Notes: generated by a model not told the origin, from the sequence alone. Positions 1 through 10,756 are shown, counted from the stretch's first letter. The stretch: 64,000 bases of DNA from Codonopsis lanceolata (GCA_013146195.2 CM028380.1:83113142-83177141), one strand, 5' to 3'. Program-made: numbers and translations.

Positions 1-167
1 AACAAGATGAAGTGACGGCTCCAACTGCTGAGGTAGCAGATGATAATACTCGATTTCAAGAGTTTCTTGCTCAATATAAAAAAATCAAGGATAAAGAGGT
101 TCACATTGAACTTCACAATGCCTTAATTGAACATTTATGGGAACAACTCAGTAATTCTGAGAATTAG
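1..167 (+). CDS. C-terminal end of a PIF/Harbinger-like transposase gene (partial)
   Basis: The open frame enters from the left edge (first full codon at base 3), runs 54 residues and stops with TAG at 165-167. The tail contains HIELHNALIEHLW followed by a short acidic end. This pattern of charged residues, H, x-L, then LIEHLW close to the stop resembles the end of plant PIF/Pong/Harbinger transposases (the HARBI1-like nuclease, a DDE enzyme that cuts and joins transposon ends). The catalytic domain lies outside the window, so the call rests on the tail alone and on the Harbinger-like terminus about 440 bases downstream. It could instead be another short-tailed transposon-derived protein. Confidence 0.45.
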   Translation, partial: QDEVTAPTAEVADDNTRFQEFLAQYKKIKDKEVHIELHNALIEHLWEQLSNSEN

Positions 168-604
168 AGTAAAATATTATGTACTTTTTTCTATGAGCGT
201 TTTTGCAATTGTTGTTGTTGTATGATTTTTGTTATATTTTGTATTGATTGTAATATTTTTATGGTATTTTCAAGTACTTGTATGTTTATTAAATTATATT
301 TCTTCAATTTTGTTTAAAAAATTACTAATTTTTAAATATTTTTAATAACGTAAATTTAACTATTAAATATACTAAATTATTAATTATGTAATCTTAATAA
401 TTATTATTTAAAAGGTTAATAGCAAATTAATATACATGTTGATAAATAAAGTAAAAGAAATAAAAATATAATATGCTAAGGAATATTCTATTTGGGGTGA
501 GATTTGTGGGTTATGGATTGGAGTTGAAATAGTGTTTGGTGCTGAAATGAACCAAATTTGTAATAAAATCTGACCAAATTTGAGGTTGATGGTTGGAGAT
601 GACC
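168..604 (+). mobile_element. 3' flank and 3' terminus of the Harbinger-like element
   Basis: AT-rich 3' untranslated sequence leads to a terminus ending GGTTGGAGATGACC at 591-604, followed directly by TTA (605-607). Plant Harbinger/Tourist ends often read inward as GG-x-CATCTCCAACC and use TTA/TAA targets, which fits. The 5' end and the partner TSD are outside the window, so the boundary is inferred. Confidence 0.4.
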
Positions 605-607
605 TTA

Positions 608-1028
608 ATACTCTTGATAAGAGTGGTACCCTGTTTGTTGGCATTTGGTAGTTTCTTTTTTATTGTACTTCCACGTGTCTTTTTTTTCTTTTAGTTGTTC
701 CTTTTAATTTTATGTTTTCTTTATTTTATTAATAAAATCTAGTAGGGTGTCGTTCATATTTCCAAAAAAAAAAAAGGGAGAGTATTTTATGTAAGACTAA
801 CTATTATTATGACCTAACCCACTATGTGATATTGAATTGAAAAAAAAAAAAGATAATAGAGTTTCGTGTTACGGATAAAGATTTGTAAAATGATGTAACA
901 AGAGACCAACTCTTTCTTTCTTTTTTTCTTTCAAAACACAATACTTCATTACAAAAATATAAGACACTTTTTTTCTTTGTTTTGTCTCAAAATAATAGCC
1001 TCATTTCTAAAAATAATAAAAAATATTA
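608..1028. other. AT-rich spacer, no gene seen
   Basis: Low-complexity AT-rich DNA with A and T runs. No coding potential or transposon terminus was recognised. Confidence 0.6.
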
Positions 1029-1279
1029 CTCCCTCCGTTCCTAAATTATTGTTCTCCTTTCTTTTTTCGTCCGTCCCAAAATAATTGTCCAGTTTGAAAC
1101 TTACATTGTTAAAACGTCACTTTTACCACTTTACCCTTACTTTTTCACTCTACTTTAATTATGAGACACATACACATGGGCTTTAAAGGAAACTATACAT
1201 TAAACCAATATAAATAATCAAATCAATTGTTTTTTCTTAAACCAGATCAACTAGAACGATTAGTTAGGGATGGAGGGAG
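1029..1279. mobile_element. Stowaway MITE (Tc1/mariner), 251 bp
   Basis: The element starts CTCCCTCCGTTCCTAA and ends with its inverted match TTAGGGATGGAGGGAG, and both ends are flanked by TA (1027-1028 and 1280-1281). The terminal repeats stay matched for about 26 bp with a few changes. CTCCCTCCGT plus a TA duplication is the signature of plant Stowaway elements, moved in trans by mariner-like transposases. It has no coding capacity. Confidence 0.92.
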
Positions 1280-1380
1280 TATAATTTAAAGAAATTACAA
1301 ACAAGTAAAACTACATTTTTAAAAAAAATTGACTTGTTAAATAAGAGACTTATTTATATAATATTTTTGGGATAGAGGGG

Positions 1381-1381
<1 letters not shown>

Positions 1382-1421
<40 letters not shown>
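1382..1421. repeat. (TA)n microsatellite
   Basis: About 20 uninterrupted TA units. Confidence 0.95.
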
Positions 1422-1422
<1 letters not shown>

Positions 1423-1440
1423 TTACACATTAGAAAAGTA

Positions 1441-1530
1441 CTCCCTCGGTCCAAGAAGTGACTATTCACTTTAGAAAGTTTTTAATTACTAAGGTGCCTT
1501 TTTTTAACCACAAAAAAAAAAACACTTTCA
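1441..1530. mobile_element. Truncated Stowaway-like end
   Basis: CTCCCTCGGTCCAAGAAGTG follows a TA at 1439-1440 and looks like the terminal repeat of a second Stowaway subfamily. No matching inverted end was found. It appears to be cut off where the Tat LTR begins near 1544. Confidence 0.4.
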
Positions 1531-1833
1531 AAACAAAAAAACTATGTGCGAGTGTCCCATTTCGAACTTGTCCGCGCTACTGAAAAGCGGGCGAGGTTTC
1601 AAAACTTCAAACACGTGGAATATTTCCATTGTCATTGTGGACTCAAAAATATGTTTAACAGAGTTGTCACCTCTATTTTATGGATTAAACAGAGAAAAAC
1701 TAAATATGTCAAAAAGTAAGGGTTTAGAGGCTAATTTACGAGTTAGGAATGGGTTAGGTACCTAACTCATCATTTCGGTCTCAAAATGAGTTTTTAGATA
1801 AAAAATTTCTTTTTATATATTTAATCTAGATAA

Positions 1834-1836
<3 letters not shown>

Positions 1837-1881
<45 letters not shown>
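1837..1881. repeat. (TA)n microsatellite inside the LTR
   Basis: About 22 TA units within the diverged LTR. Confidence 0.93.
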
Positions 1882-1883
<2 letters not shown>

Positions 1884-2734
1884 CCCCAGAAAAAATAAAA
1901 GAAAACTTTGAACAACTACATTTTAAAGTTGCAATAAAAGTGTATATAAATTAAACTATAATAACGATTTATTTTATAGCTATTTATAATAAAAAAAATT
2001 AAACCAACATAACGAATTATTTTATATTATTTAAACAGAAATGAAAATAACTTTGATATTTACCTCTTCAAGCGTGAGGGTTTATACCTGGGACAACTTT
2101 GCTTAGATACGCTTGCAGGTGCTCTTCCTATATCCTTTCGAGAAAGGAAGTCTTTTTGTTTGTTTTTTGTTGTTGTTGTTGTTGTTGTTATTTGTTGTTG
2201 CTGAAATGTGGGTAACGTAACTGCTTGTTTTTGTTGATTGTCACGTCAAAATTTGGGTGGCGTTACTGCTGTAGTTGTTACTTTCCACCTCTCTATCCGG
2301 GCGGAGTAACTGATTGTTTTTGCTGACTTTTGCTAATGTCGTCTCTGAATTTTGGCAGCGCAACGGCTGCGTTGTTGGCTTTTTGGAGCCGGTGTTTAAG
2401 GCGAGAGCCTAATCAGTTAACTAGGTTTTCATCTAGATGATGGGCATAAGTGTTTAGGGAGGATCACTTAGCCTAAAGGGGAAAATAATTCAGCAGCTTA
2501 ACAACACTCTGCTCTGTATATTTCCCTCCGTAAAATTTCGATTGTAAGAATTCTTTTTTCTTGTGCACTGATGAAGGCCTCTGTTTATAGGCTGAGCAAA
2601 CTTAACAACGAAGGAAGCATTAGATATTTTTCATCTGTGCTTAAAATAGTTGTATCATGAGCTGAAAAGATTGTACATTAGAAGGAAATCAACAAGATTT
2701 GAAGCAGAAATGGGCACTGCTTTGTACAAAAATG

Positions 2735-2791
2735 TGGGCAGCGCCCAAATGTATATTGGGCAGTGCCCAAATCTGTTGTGGGAGGCGCCCA
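2735..2791. repeat. Three GC-rich stem-loop words in the LTR
   Basis: TGGGCAGCGCCCA (2735-2747), TTGGGCAGTGCCCAA (2756-2770) and TGGGAGGCGCCCA (2779-2791) are successive short hairpins spaced 8 bp apart in otherwise AT-rich DNA. Related GGGCGCC words recur in the other Tat LTRs. Confidence 0.8.
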
Positions 2792-2979
2792 ACTTTGTTG
2801 TATGCGTTAGAAAATTTTCACTTTCCCCCCTGCTGTTCATTGTTTATCCTTTTCCTTTCTTGATTCTTCCTTTAACACTTTGGACCCCCTGAAAGTTAAT
2901 GTTCATTAGTCCTTTTGACTAGATTTAACATTTTATAGAATGTTACAATTAGGGGTACGAAATTGGGGTGGATTTAACA

Positions 2980-3600
2980 TAGTTCGGCTTTAATCGAACA
3001 AAGTGATTTTTGATGATGTATTTGTGTGATATGGAAACATGTAAACATTTGATATGAGAACATGTGATGCACATAATTGTGATACGATGCTCGTGCTTAC
3101 CAGAATATGTTGCATAGGTATCCCTTTCAGGAATAAGACCAAACGTAGTTCGGCTTTAACCGAACAAAGTGAGTTTTTGTGATGATGGGGTCAATTTTCA
3201 TGTCCCGAGGCGTTAGTACCTCTCGTGAGAATTATCAAAAGGCAGAAATTCAAAAAAGTGAGATATTTTGTGGACCGCTTCCAAGACCCCGGGGTTTGTG
3301 CCCCTTGTGGAAAGCATTAAAAACATAAATTTTGTAAAGAACATGATATGTGTGGACCATTCCCAAGACCCGAGACTTGTACCCCTTGCGAGAAAGAATC
3401 AAAAATAGAAACTTGATGGAACATACATAATATGTGATGACTATTCCCAATGACTCGGGGTTTGCACCTCTTGTGGAAAGGATCCAAAGTAGTAAAGATG
3501 ATTGCAGTAACAAAAATCATAAAAATGCACGTGCCAGGTAAAATAAAATACAGATACTCTGTTTTCGCTCACAGGATGGCGTTCTGTGGAAGATAATGCT
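2980..3600 (-). repeat. Tat 3' UTR remnant with a tandem repeat of about 90 bp
   Basis: Two copies of a block with the stem-loop GTTCGGCTTTAACCGAAC or a variant (about 2980-3023 and 3141-3187) are followed by at least three degenerate copies of a unit of about 90 bp. That unit contains CCAAGACCCGGGGTTTGTGCCCCTTG-type sequence (near 3268, 3360 and 3448), where GGGG and CCCC can pair around TTTGTG. The block GGTATCCCTTTCAGGAATAAGACCAAACGTAGTTCGG (split over 3117-3153) matches the tails of the two younger Tat elements. It is the element's 3' untranslated region, next to its 3' LTR. Confidence 0.6.
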
Positions 3601-5016
3601 GAGATGTTGGTCGTTGGATGACCGATGGTTAACTTTTTTGGGGATCGGTTACTTCTGTTAAGTCTCAAGGAACCAATTTGCAATATGGGAAAACTTTGGG
3701 TTTTAGTTGTTGAAGCTGGGTCTTTGGATGGAGGGGAAGAAAACTTCCCTCCCTATTTACTTGAGACAGCGGGCAGAAGGCACAAACAACAAAGAACATA
3801 TATGGGTTTCCTCTCTCTTCACCATTGTTGTCGATAATTCTTTCTTCTTCATTTTCTTCAAATTTCCTTCTTAAATCAAATTTCCGTCCAGAAAGGGAAA
3901 AGCTCCTCTTCATCTGGAATCGGGTCAAGGACGCCGAGAAAATCCTCATTTGGCAAAAAATGTTGTCCGATATTGGTTTTCAAACGATGATTTAGACAAT
4001 ATTCACTGAGATCGAAACACCCACGTCTCGAATCTTTCTAATCTTGATGTAAGTTTCAATTTTCTCAAATCCATTTGGTTTAATTTTGGATTTTGAACTT
4101 TCAGAAATTTTTTGTTTGTTTGTTTGTTTGTTTGTTTTTTTTTTGTAGGAATAATATATGATGGAATGATAGATTAAATTAGCATGAAAGTATATGTCTG
4201 CAAAAAACATGAAATTATGCTACTTTGATTACGATGCATGCCTATTTTGTCCGTATTTTTGGATAAGGAAACATGTCAGTTTAGCGAAATAAAAACATAA
4301 TCGTATAAATGGATGCATAAAGATGAAATGTCATTGACTTGCTTTCCAGGGGGACACATTATATGCACAAAATTCATGCCCAAAGTGGGTAAAAACACGC
4401 ACATTAAGTGTTCGATGAAATGACCCTACGAATAGTAAGATGATGATGATTATTACATGCTTGGGGGAAAAAATGTGTCTAGGACACTTCTATCTATCAT
4501 ACGCCAAGGAAATGTGTCTAATCCCGATCATGTCACACACACACACACACATATATATACTATATATATATATATATATATTCTCATGAAAGTGGACGTA
4601 TAAAATGACAGATAGATGCATGGAACATTTATGAGCAGAAAGAAATATATCACATGTTTGTTTTTTTTTCTTCTTTTTGAAATAATATATAAAATATAAA
4701 CTTGTATGGATGTACAAATAATATAGCATGGAGCATATATATTCATGGATAGATAATAAGATGAATGAACATATCACATGCTATTTTTGTTGTTGTTGTT
4801 GTTGTTGTTTTTTTGTTTTGTTTTTGATGTAAACATGCTTGACAGATTTAATCATGAAAGAACATCAAAATTGATGGTTGATGACAATGATGATGATGAT
4901 GATGTTTTTTGGATCTGGTGATATTTTTTTTGTTTGGTTGTTCATTTATTTGGGATAAATATTGTTTTATGGATTTTTGATTGTTTTTTTTTCCTTTTTT
5001 ATTTTTTTTATTTCAG
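3601..5016 (+). other. Upstream region and leader of the antisense PMD gene
   Basis: The part at 3620-3830 matches 24310-24490, upstream of the second PMD copy, so it belongs with this gene. The remainder is AT-rich with GTTT (4118-4138), TA (about 4553-4581), GTT (4788-4809) and GAT tracts. A pyrimidine-rich stretch ending TTTCAG at 5016 looks like a splice acceptor, so an upstream exon is likely, but I could not define it. Confidence 0.4.
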
Positions 5017-6682
5017 GCACGGAAGAAACTTGAGCGACTTCAGGCTAGCGCTGAACACTTGGCCACAATCTATGATTCGTTCCCATTGCATGCAAAGCTT
5101 TTGGTGGAGCAAACTGGTCTAGCGACATTTGTGAGAGTTGTGGGGTCCTTCCACTGCTATATGTCGATCCATGAAGTTCTGAAGGAGTACTGGTGGGACA
5201 CAACCCATACTTTCCATTGTAGCTGGGGAGAAGTCACCATGACACTCTGTGACTTTGCGGCCATCACGGGCATTCCTACTGGAGTTGGTAGGAATTTGAC
5301 TTCGGATTACAACCTCCGACATCAACATGCAGTGATTGAGGAATTGTTGGGCTTTGAGCCCACTGACGAGGTACATATCCTCGACGTGAAAGCTTGGCTT
5401 GAAAGGAACGGGGGCTTGTAGATAATGACGACGATAAGGCCATGACATGCGTGACCAGGGGATATTTATTTTTCTTTTTGGGGATGACTCTTTTTACGAA
5501 CTTTTCCACCACTCTATGGGTATCCATCCTTGGCTATCTTCGTGACCTATATTGGGTATCTGAGTTTGACTAAAGGTAGACAGGTTTAGCCGAGCTATAC
5601 TTCTCGATGGACCATGCTTGTTGCAACAACTCTCCCAATCCTTAATGGTTTTTCTGTTGCTTGGGAGTTAACCGCTTGATTTAATTGTTTCTGCATCTTT
5701 TCCCTTTTCTTGATACATACTTGTCAGATATATGGATCGTTTAATTCTTTATGTCTTCTTCTCTTGTAGGTCTGGCCTATGCAGTCTTTGGCTTTGTCCC
5801 CTTTCCACTTCGGAGACGGTTCCAATCACCTCTTTTTTTTCACGGAGTATCTTATTACAAACCGGGTGTAGACTGAGCGGAAAGCTCCTCAATTTCCGGT
5901 GGAGCTTGTACGAGAGAGGATTGCTCATTCTCGTATAGACTTGGTGAATCTTACCCTTTGGAGGGGATTATATGATATGTACATGACTGCTCTAGAGATG
6001 AGTAATCACCGCATTTTGATGGTGTCCATTATTTATGACTTATTGTATTTGGGAAAACGGGTAAACATGCATCACTATCTTTTCCATGTGACCCAGTGAC
6101 ACCACCACCATTGGTGATTGTTTTGGATCATTTTTTAACCGGTATCACCGCTTGGCTCGGTATATTGTTCCTCCCGAGGCATTCCCTATTATGCCATACA
6201 ACAAGTTTCTAAGGATGGTGTTTCATCTAATCCCGACTGCAGCTAAATGTGCATCAGATGATGTTGATAGACATGGGCCCTCACTCTTTTTTCCTGATGC
6301 TCAGACTGATTATCATGTTTCTGCTGGGGATTTCACCAGAGTTCATTATTCTCAGCGAGGGAGACCCATTGAGGAGGCTTTGCTTGATGTTGATGTCCCT
6401 GAGCCGTATCAGATTCTAGATAGGGCATGTGCAGTATATTATTCCTCTTCTTTTTGCATTTGTCATTATTTCTCTTTTGAAATGACATCATTTTTTTTTC
6501 CACAGGTGGATGCTCCATCATACCGCAAGGTGGTGAAAGCTTTTTTCGGCCTTGTTCAATTATACCATCGAGCTATGGATAAGCTGTCGTGCCGGGGCAA
6601 TGATACTATCAGTCGAGCCAGACGTCGAGATAACGATGATGACAAACCCAGTGGCTCGGGTCATACCAGGTCGAGGGGATGA
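5017..6682 (+). pseudogene. Plant mobile domain (PMD) gene, decayed, antisense to its Tat retrotransposon
   Basis: The plant mobile domain is found in MAIL1/MAIN-type proteins and in transposons; its biochemical role is unclear. Here an exon opens after an acceptor at 5016. It reads through a PMD N-terminal region (HAKLLVEQTGLATFVRVVGSF), then THTFHCSWGEVTMTLCDFAAITGIPTG, the typical THTFH...GE-T-TL-D-A---G-P core, and reaches a stop at 5421. After a frameshift the domain continues as RGYLFFFLGMTLFTNFSTTL and LGYLRDLYWV (to about 5570). Further shifted blocks at 5780-6100 and 6152-6433 include SRIDLVNLTLWRGLYDMYMT and the C-terminal part. A phase-0 intron at 6434-6505 (GTATAT...CCACAG) joins RACA to VDAPSYRKVV, with a stop at 6682. 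Several frameshifts make it non-functional. It runs opposite to the flanking LTR, as reported for some Tat extra ORFs. Confidence 0.78.
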
Positions 6683-6870
6683 GAGTATAAGATTGGTGGA
6701 TCAGATCCCAAAGTTAAGGGTGGAGGCCATGAGAAGAGCAGATCGACAGGGGCCTGATAGTCTTATTTCCTTTCTTTCTTTATTTTATTGTAATGTGATC
6801 ACATTTTATTATTAATGCAATGTCTTTATTTAACGACACCTAAATGTTCTCTATTATTCTTAGTGACGCA
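6683..6870 (+). other. 3' UTR of the PMD gene
   Basis: The sequence after the stop (GATTGGTGGATCAG, GAGAAGAGCAGATC, TTTTATTGTA, TTTAATGCAATGT) is shared with 39830-40040 downstream of the second PMD copy. Homology stops near 6870, which marks the limit of this Tat fragment. Confidence 0.55.
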
Positions 6871-8000
6871 TAGAAAAGGAAAAATTAGCATAGCAATGCC
6901 AAAATAGTGCATCGCGGTTAATTTTGTACATCGCATATCCATTTAGGAAACCTTTAGGATCCTGCCTTCTGCACCTTTTCTCTCACCTCATTAATAAATT
7001 TCTCTTTCTTTTTGTTTTGGTGATTACCCTCTACATAACGGCTATACTTTTTGTTTTTCCTTTTTATAATCATGGTGTACTTCATTATCCGCCCCCATTA
7101 GCCTTCTAATCGGTACGTAATCTAGTTATCAAGAAATGAAGAGATCGAATACCTGCCAATCCCTCACCCAGTGGCACATTGTTATTATATAAAGACCAAC
7201 CAAGTATCGATGTCACTGTTCATAGCTAATCTTCATAAGAAATTCCCAAACTTCCATATTTTCTTCCCATGGTCGATAATTAACTGAATTTCATTGTTCA
7301 CTTATTTACAAAGCTTGAAATTTTAGTCCATTTCTTTGTTGATGAATTGGGGCCTACGACGCAAACATCAGAGCCTACGACGTAACATCATAGGTTTCAA
7401 TTTGGGCATTGAAGGTTTTGATTCTGGCATTGGAGATTTCGATTCAAGTCTCCTTGTCAAAACCCAGGTTAATTTCCACCTCTCCTCTTCTAACTATCAA
7501 AAGTTAGTAGCAGTTCTGCATTTCATTATCTGTCTTTCTTTCACACATTGTCTATCGTGTGTGTAAAAGAAAAAGATATGTGTATTCAATTGGAGCTTAA
7601 CTGTAGTTCAATAAAGATATCTTCTACACTGAGTCGAATTTTGAGCTTCGTTCCAAAAGGTACTGTCGAGATCTGTTTTTGGAATGAATGAATGAATTAT
7701 GTCTTTAACTAATTTTGTCCAGTCTTTCCTTTTGATTGATTACAGGTGAGTAACTAGCAGATCATAGAACTGACAGATCATCTAAAACTTGGAACAGACA
7801 GAAAAAGAGCGAAGGTAAGAGAGAGAGGACGGTGCTTGGTGCGGTTGGCATATTTGGAAAAAAATAATGAGAATGGACTTTTGTAGTTTAAAACAAAAAC
7901 AAGGTACTTTAGCGGTTACAATTCTAGGAAATGGTACTGGCCCGCAATTATTCCATTAAGCATAGATTTGGAGTGGGCTATTGGACATAAACAATTAAAC
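6871..8000. other. Anonymous spacer
   Basis: No recognisable gene or transposon end. Short open frames (for example 7336-7566) lack similarity I can name and show no consistent coding signal. Confidence 0.5.
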
Positions 8001-8004
8001 ATTA

Positions 8005-8130
8005 AAACTGCAATTGTCTACATCGTATCTTCCTGCATCTGCTATTTCATCAATAATTTCTACCACATTAGAATTGGGTGCTTCACAAGATGAAGTGCTT
8101 TTCATATGTGCATCTTCATCATTGCCTACA
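8005..8130 (-). other. Possible terminal exon of an unidentified gene or transposon
   Basis: On the minus strand a pyrimidine-poor ATGTAG acceptor near 8126 is followed by an open reading of about 40 residues, rich in D, E and S (NDEDAHMKSTSSCEAPNSNV, then EIIDEIADAG), to a TAA at about 8003. Codon-like composition differs from the AT-rich flanks. Upstream on the same strand (8400-8735) is CT-rich leader-like DNA. It could be the last exon of an internally deleted DNA transposon or host gene remnant. I do not recognise the protein. Confidence 0.25.
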
Positions 8131-8390
8131 TATAATAAGATAGCCCACTTCAAACAGTTAACATAAAACGAAAAAATAAATAAGAGAAATTCATTTTTAA
8201 AAAATGAATTGTAGTACAGAAGTAACAAAACTAGGACTCAAAATGAACAAACTTCAAAATTCTACATAGCCCACTTCAAAGGTCAAACAAATTGAACAAC
8301 TAACATAAAATGATAAAAAAAAAAAAAGAGAAAATCATTAAAAAAACAAATTCAAGTAGTGCAGAACTAGGGCTCAAAGCCTCAAAATGA
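8105..8390. repeat. Diverged tandem duplication of about 130 bp
   Basis: The segments 8125-8245 and 8262-8390 share TAGCCCACTTCAAA, TAACATAAAA, an A-rich tract, GTAGT(A)CAGAA, and CTAGGACTCAAAATGAAC or a variant, with small indels. Confidence 0.6.
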
Positions 8391-8399
8391 ACCCATATC

Positions 8400-8727
8400 T
8401 TACATGTGTAGAGAGGCGCGGAGGGAGGGGGAGAATGTTAGTGTGTATACGTGTGTAGATTGAAAGAAGATGGGTATTGGGGAGGGGGAAAAGGGGGCGG
8501 AGGCGGAGAGCAGAGGGAGACCTGTGAGGTTGTGACTCTGTAACTCTATGACAAAGAGGCAGTGCCGCTGTGCCGGATATGGAAGAAGGATAGCTGGATT
8601 ATTGAGAGAGAGCGATACTAAGAATCTCAGAGAGTGAGAGAGAGAGAAAGAGACGCGTAGTTAGCACTCGGTAGAGACGAAGATAGAAGGACCGAAGTTT
8701 AAGGACAGAAGGAATGAGACTAAGTGT
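8400..8727 (-). other. GA-rich (minus strand CT-rich) leader-like block
   Basis: About 330 bp of purine-rich sequence with GAGA and GGAGG runs; on the minus strand it resembles a pyrimidine-rich 5' leader. The Mutator-like MITE is inserted at its right edge. No open frame is supported. Confidence 0.35.
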
Positions 8728-8736
8728 TTGATTTTT

Positions 8737-9955
8737 GAGTCACGCTATATAGACCCCCCTTCCTCCAAGTTGACCCCCTTTATAAGTATACCTTCCCTCA
8801 AATTTCAAAACCCCTTCTATACCCCCCCTTTGTTTACCAATTTTGCCCTTTGAATTTTTGAACTTATATGTTACACAAACCCACTTCCTAACCCACCCTA
8901 TCTACACAAACCACCCCTTTCTACCCCCCACCCTCACCCAAACCGTATAACCCCTATCTACACAAACTATTCACGCACACAGCCCACCCACTAAGCAAAA
9001 AAAGGAAAAAAAATACAGTTTTAGGGTTGTGATATGAATTAGAATTAGTTGTTTTGTTGATTGTGAATAGTTTTAATGTCAAAATTTTGAAAAAATAATG
9101 TTTTTTTTTCAATTTCAAAAAAAAAATCGGCCTGAAACTCGAAACTAAGGCACATTGTTCGGCCCGGGACTACCGAAAATTGGAGATCTGTTAGGCCATC
9201 CACATCCAAACATATTAGATATGTTTGGGTGTGGTAGTCCGAATAAATCTCCAATTTCCAGCAGTCCAGGGCCAAACAATGTGAATTTGTTCCAACTGAC
9301 GAATAAATTGCAAATGTTTGACTGCGGTCTACCGAACAGTTGTACATATTCGGTTGAAGCCAATTGAACAAATGCAATTTAATCGGTGACCCAGATCCAA
9401 ACATTCCACGACGCAAACCTTTTCTTTGAAGAAATTTTTTTTTGAACATTCCACGACGCAAACAATGTTGAATTTTTGACCCAAGTTTGAATTTTTTTGA
9501 ACATTTCATGTCATATTGTCTTATTTTTCATCCATGCTTGATTTCTTCAAATCTAATGTTGAATCCGCACGTTTTTTTTTTTTTTAAAGATTGAAGGTTT
9601 TTGGGAATGGAAGAAGGTTTTTAGAAGGAAAAAAAAAGGAAAGACGAAGGAGAAGAAGATAGGTTAGAATAAGGAGGTATATATGTTGGGGAAAAAAGAA
9701 GAAGATGATGATGAAGAATGTAGTTGAGAATAAGGGTTATGAGAAGAAGGGTTGGGAAGGAGGGGTATATTTCTTTAGTGGTGGGGGGTTTAGTTATAGG
9801 TTTTTACTTTTTAGGTTTAGGAAAAGAGGAAGGGGGTCTACTTATCAACTAGAAGGGCATAAGAATCTTTATAATTGAGAGTATTTTTATCATTTAAGAA
9901 AAAAAAGGAAATAAGGGGTCAACTTGGAGGAAAAGGGGACTATCTAACGCGACTC
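8737..9955. mobile_element. Non-autonomous Mutator-like element (MULE-MITE), 1219 bp
   Basis: Terminal inverted repeats of about 45 bp begin GAGTCACGCTATATAGACCCC on the left and end GGGGACTATCTAACGCGACTC on the right, and both continue into CCTCCAAGTTGACCCC or its complement. A perfect 9-bp direct duplication TTGATTTTT flanks the element (8728-8736 and 9956-9964). Long inverted repeats plus a 9-bp duplication define the Mutator superfamily. The interior has no transposase but holds a large foldback at 9151-9283. Confidence 0.88.
9151..9283. ncRNA. 64-bp-arm foldback inside the MULE (candidate small-RNA precursor)
   Basis: Arm 9151-9214 (starting CACATTGTTCGGCCCGGGAC) pairs with 9220-9283 (ending GGGCCAAACAATGTG) around a 5-nt loop, with roughly four in five positions matched. 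The arms include an unbroken AAATTGGAGAT match and a CCAAACATA match next to the loop. Size and pairing resemble MITE-derived miRNA or siRNA precursors. Expression cannot be judged from sequence. A weaker second foldback follows at about 9307-9382. Confidence 0.5.
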
Positions 9956-9964
9956 TTGATTTTT

Positions 9965-10756
9965 AGGTTATGTTTTAGTCGTACTTTTAATTTTTGAATG
10001 GGCTTGGGCCGGTTGGCTTAGAGGTTGAGACTAAACTAAAAGAGTAAAAGTTTGCTTTCAGAAAACTAAGAAAATTGCGGGTAGATCATCCCTGCCCTAC
10101 CCCGATCAGCAAAAGCGTGCAACCAGTGAGATCCGCATACAAACGGTCCTGCATTTTATCAATCCAACTTGCCACTTTTAGATGACGATTTTGACGGCTC
10201 TACTGACTCCCTTAAGGCATCCATTAAGAACATATTAATTAACATCCTTATCTTTTCAATGTGCAAGGCTGGGGCATCAAACCAATAGACATGCTACTTG
10301 CTTAGGCCCAATAAATTCAACCTGGAACCCACAAACCCTTTCAACCCAACCCAACTTAACCCAAAAATGTTAAACATGTTGGTTTGTATCGTGTTAAAAC
10401 GGGTTGAATACGTTACTTGTTTGGGCCCAATATTTATTTAATATAAATGAAAGGATTTTTTTGGGAAAAAAATTGGGCTAAGATGGACCGGCTTGGTTCA
10501 ACCTGACCCATTATAAAGAGTTTTATATTCAAGTTATATCGGGTTTTGATGCATTTCAAACCGTTACCCGAACCAACCCAATCCAAGCCAATAGTCATGC
10601 CTAATGATACTTATGAAAAGCCCTGTACCCCTTACATAATACAACATGAAGAAAAGGAGGGGGAGGATATACATGAAGAATAGCATACCGAAGTCATCCG
10701 AAAACAGAAATGAAACAAAAAAAGGATTATAATGGAATCATAAGCAACCACAACCA
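9965..10756. other. Spacer with a possible hAT-like remnant
   Basis: No gene is visible. At about 10310-10615, CAACCC/GGGTT-rich words in inverted arrangement (CCCAACCCAAC...ACCCGAACCAACCC) and a TAGTCATGCCTAA end resemble GGGTT-type hAT MITEs, but no target duplication was found. Confidence 0.4.

Larger units (their letters stand above)
1544..2979 (-). mobile_element. Diverged Tat/Ogre-type LTR (minus strand)
   Basis: Two blocks match the better-preserved LTRs at 24.6-27.0 and 37.7-39.5 kb. The first (about 1660-1795) contains the PBS-like AGAGTTGTCAC and the GTTACGAGTTAGG...CTCATCATTTCGGTCTC segment. The second is the outer LTR edge, GGGGTACGAAATTGGGGTG at 2952-2970. In element orientation (minus) the LTR start lies near 2979. 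It contains a (TA)n tract (1837-1881) and GC-rich stem-loop words at 2735-2791. The left boundary is approximate. The adjoining Tat 3' UTR at 2980-3600 makes this the 3' LTR of a minus-strand element. Confidence 0.65.

Noticed and set aside
9045..9509. Minus-strand open frame of 154 codons in the Mutator-like MITE
   Set aside because: It is read through both arms of the foldback (mirror-like FGPGLLEIGDL and PIFGSPGPN segments) and has no transposase motifs.
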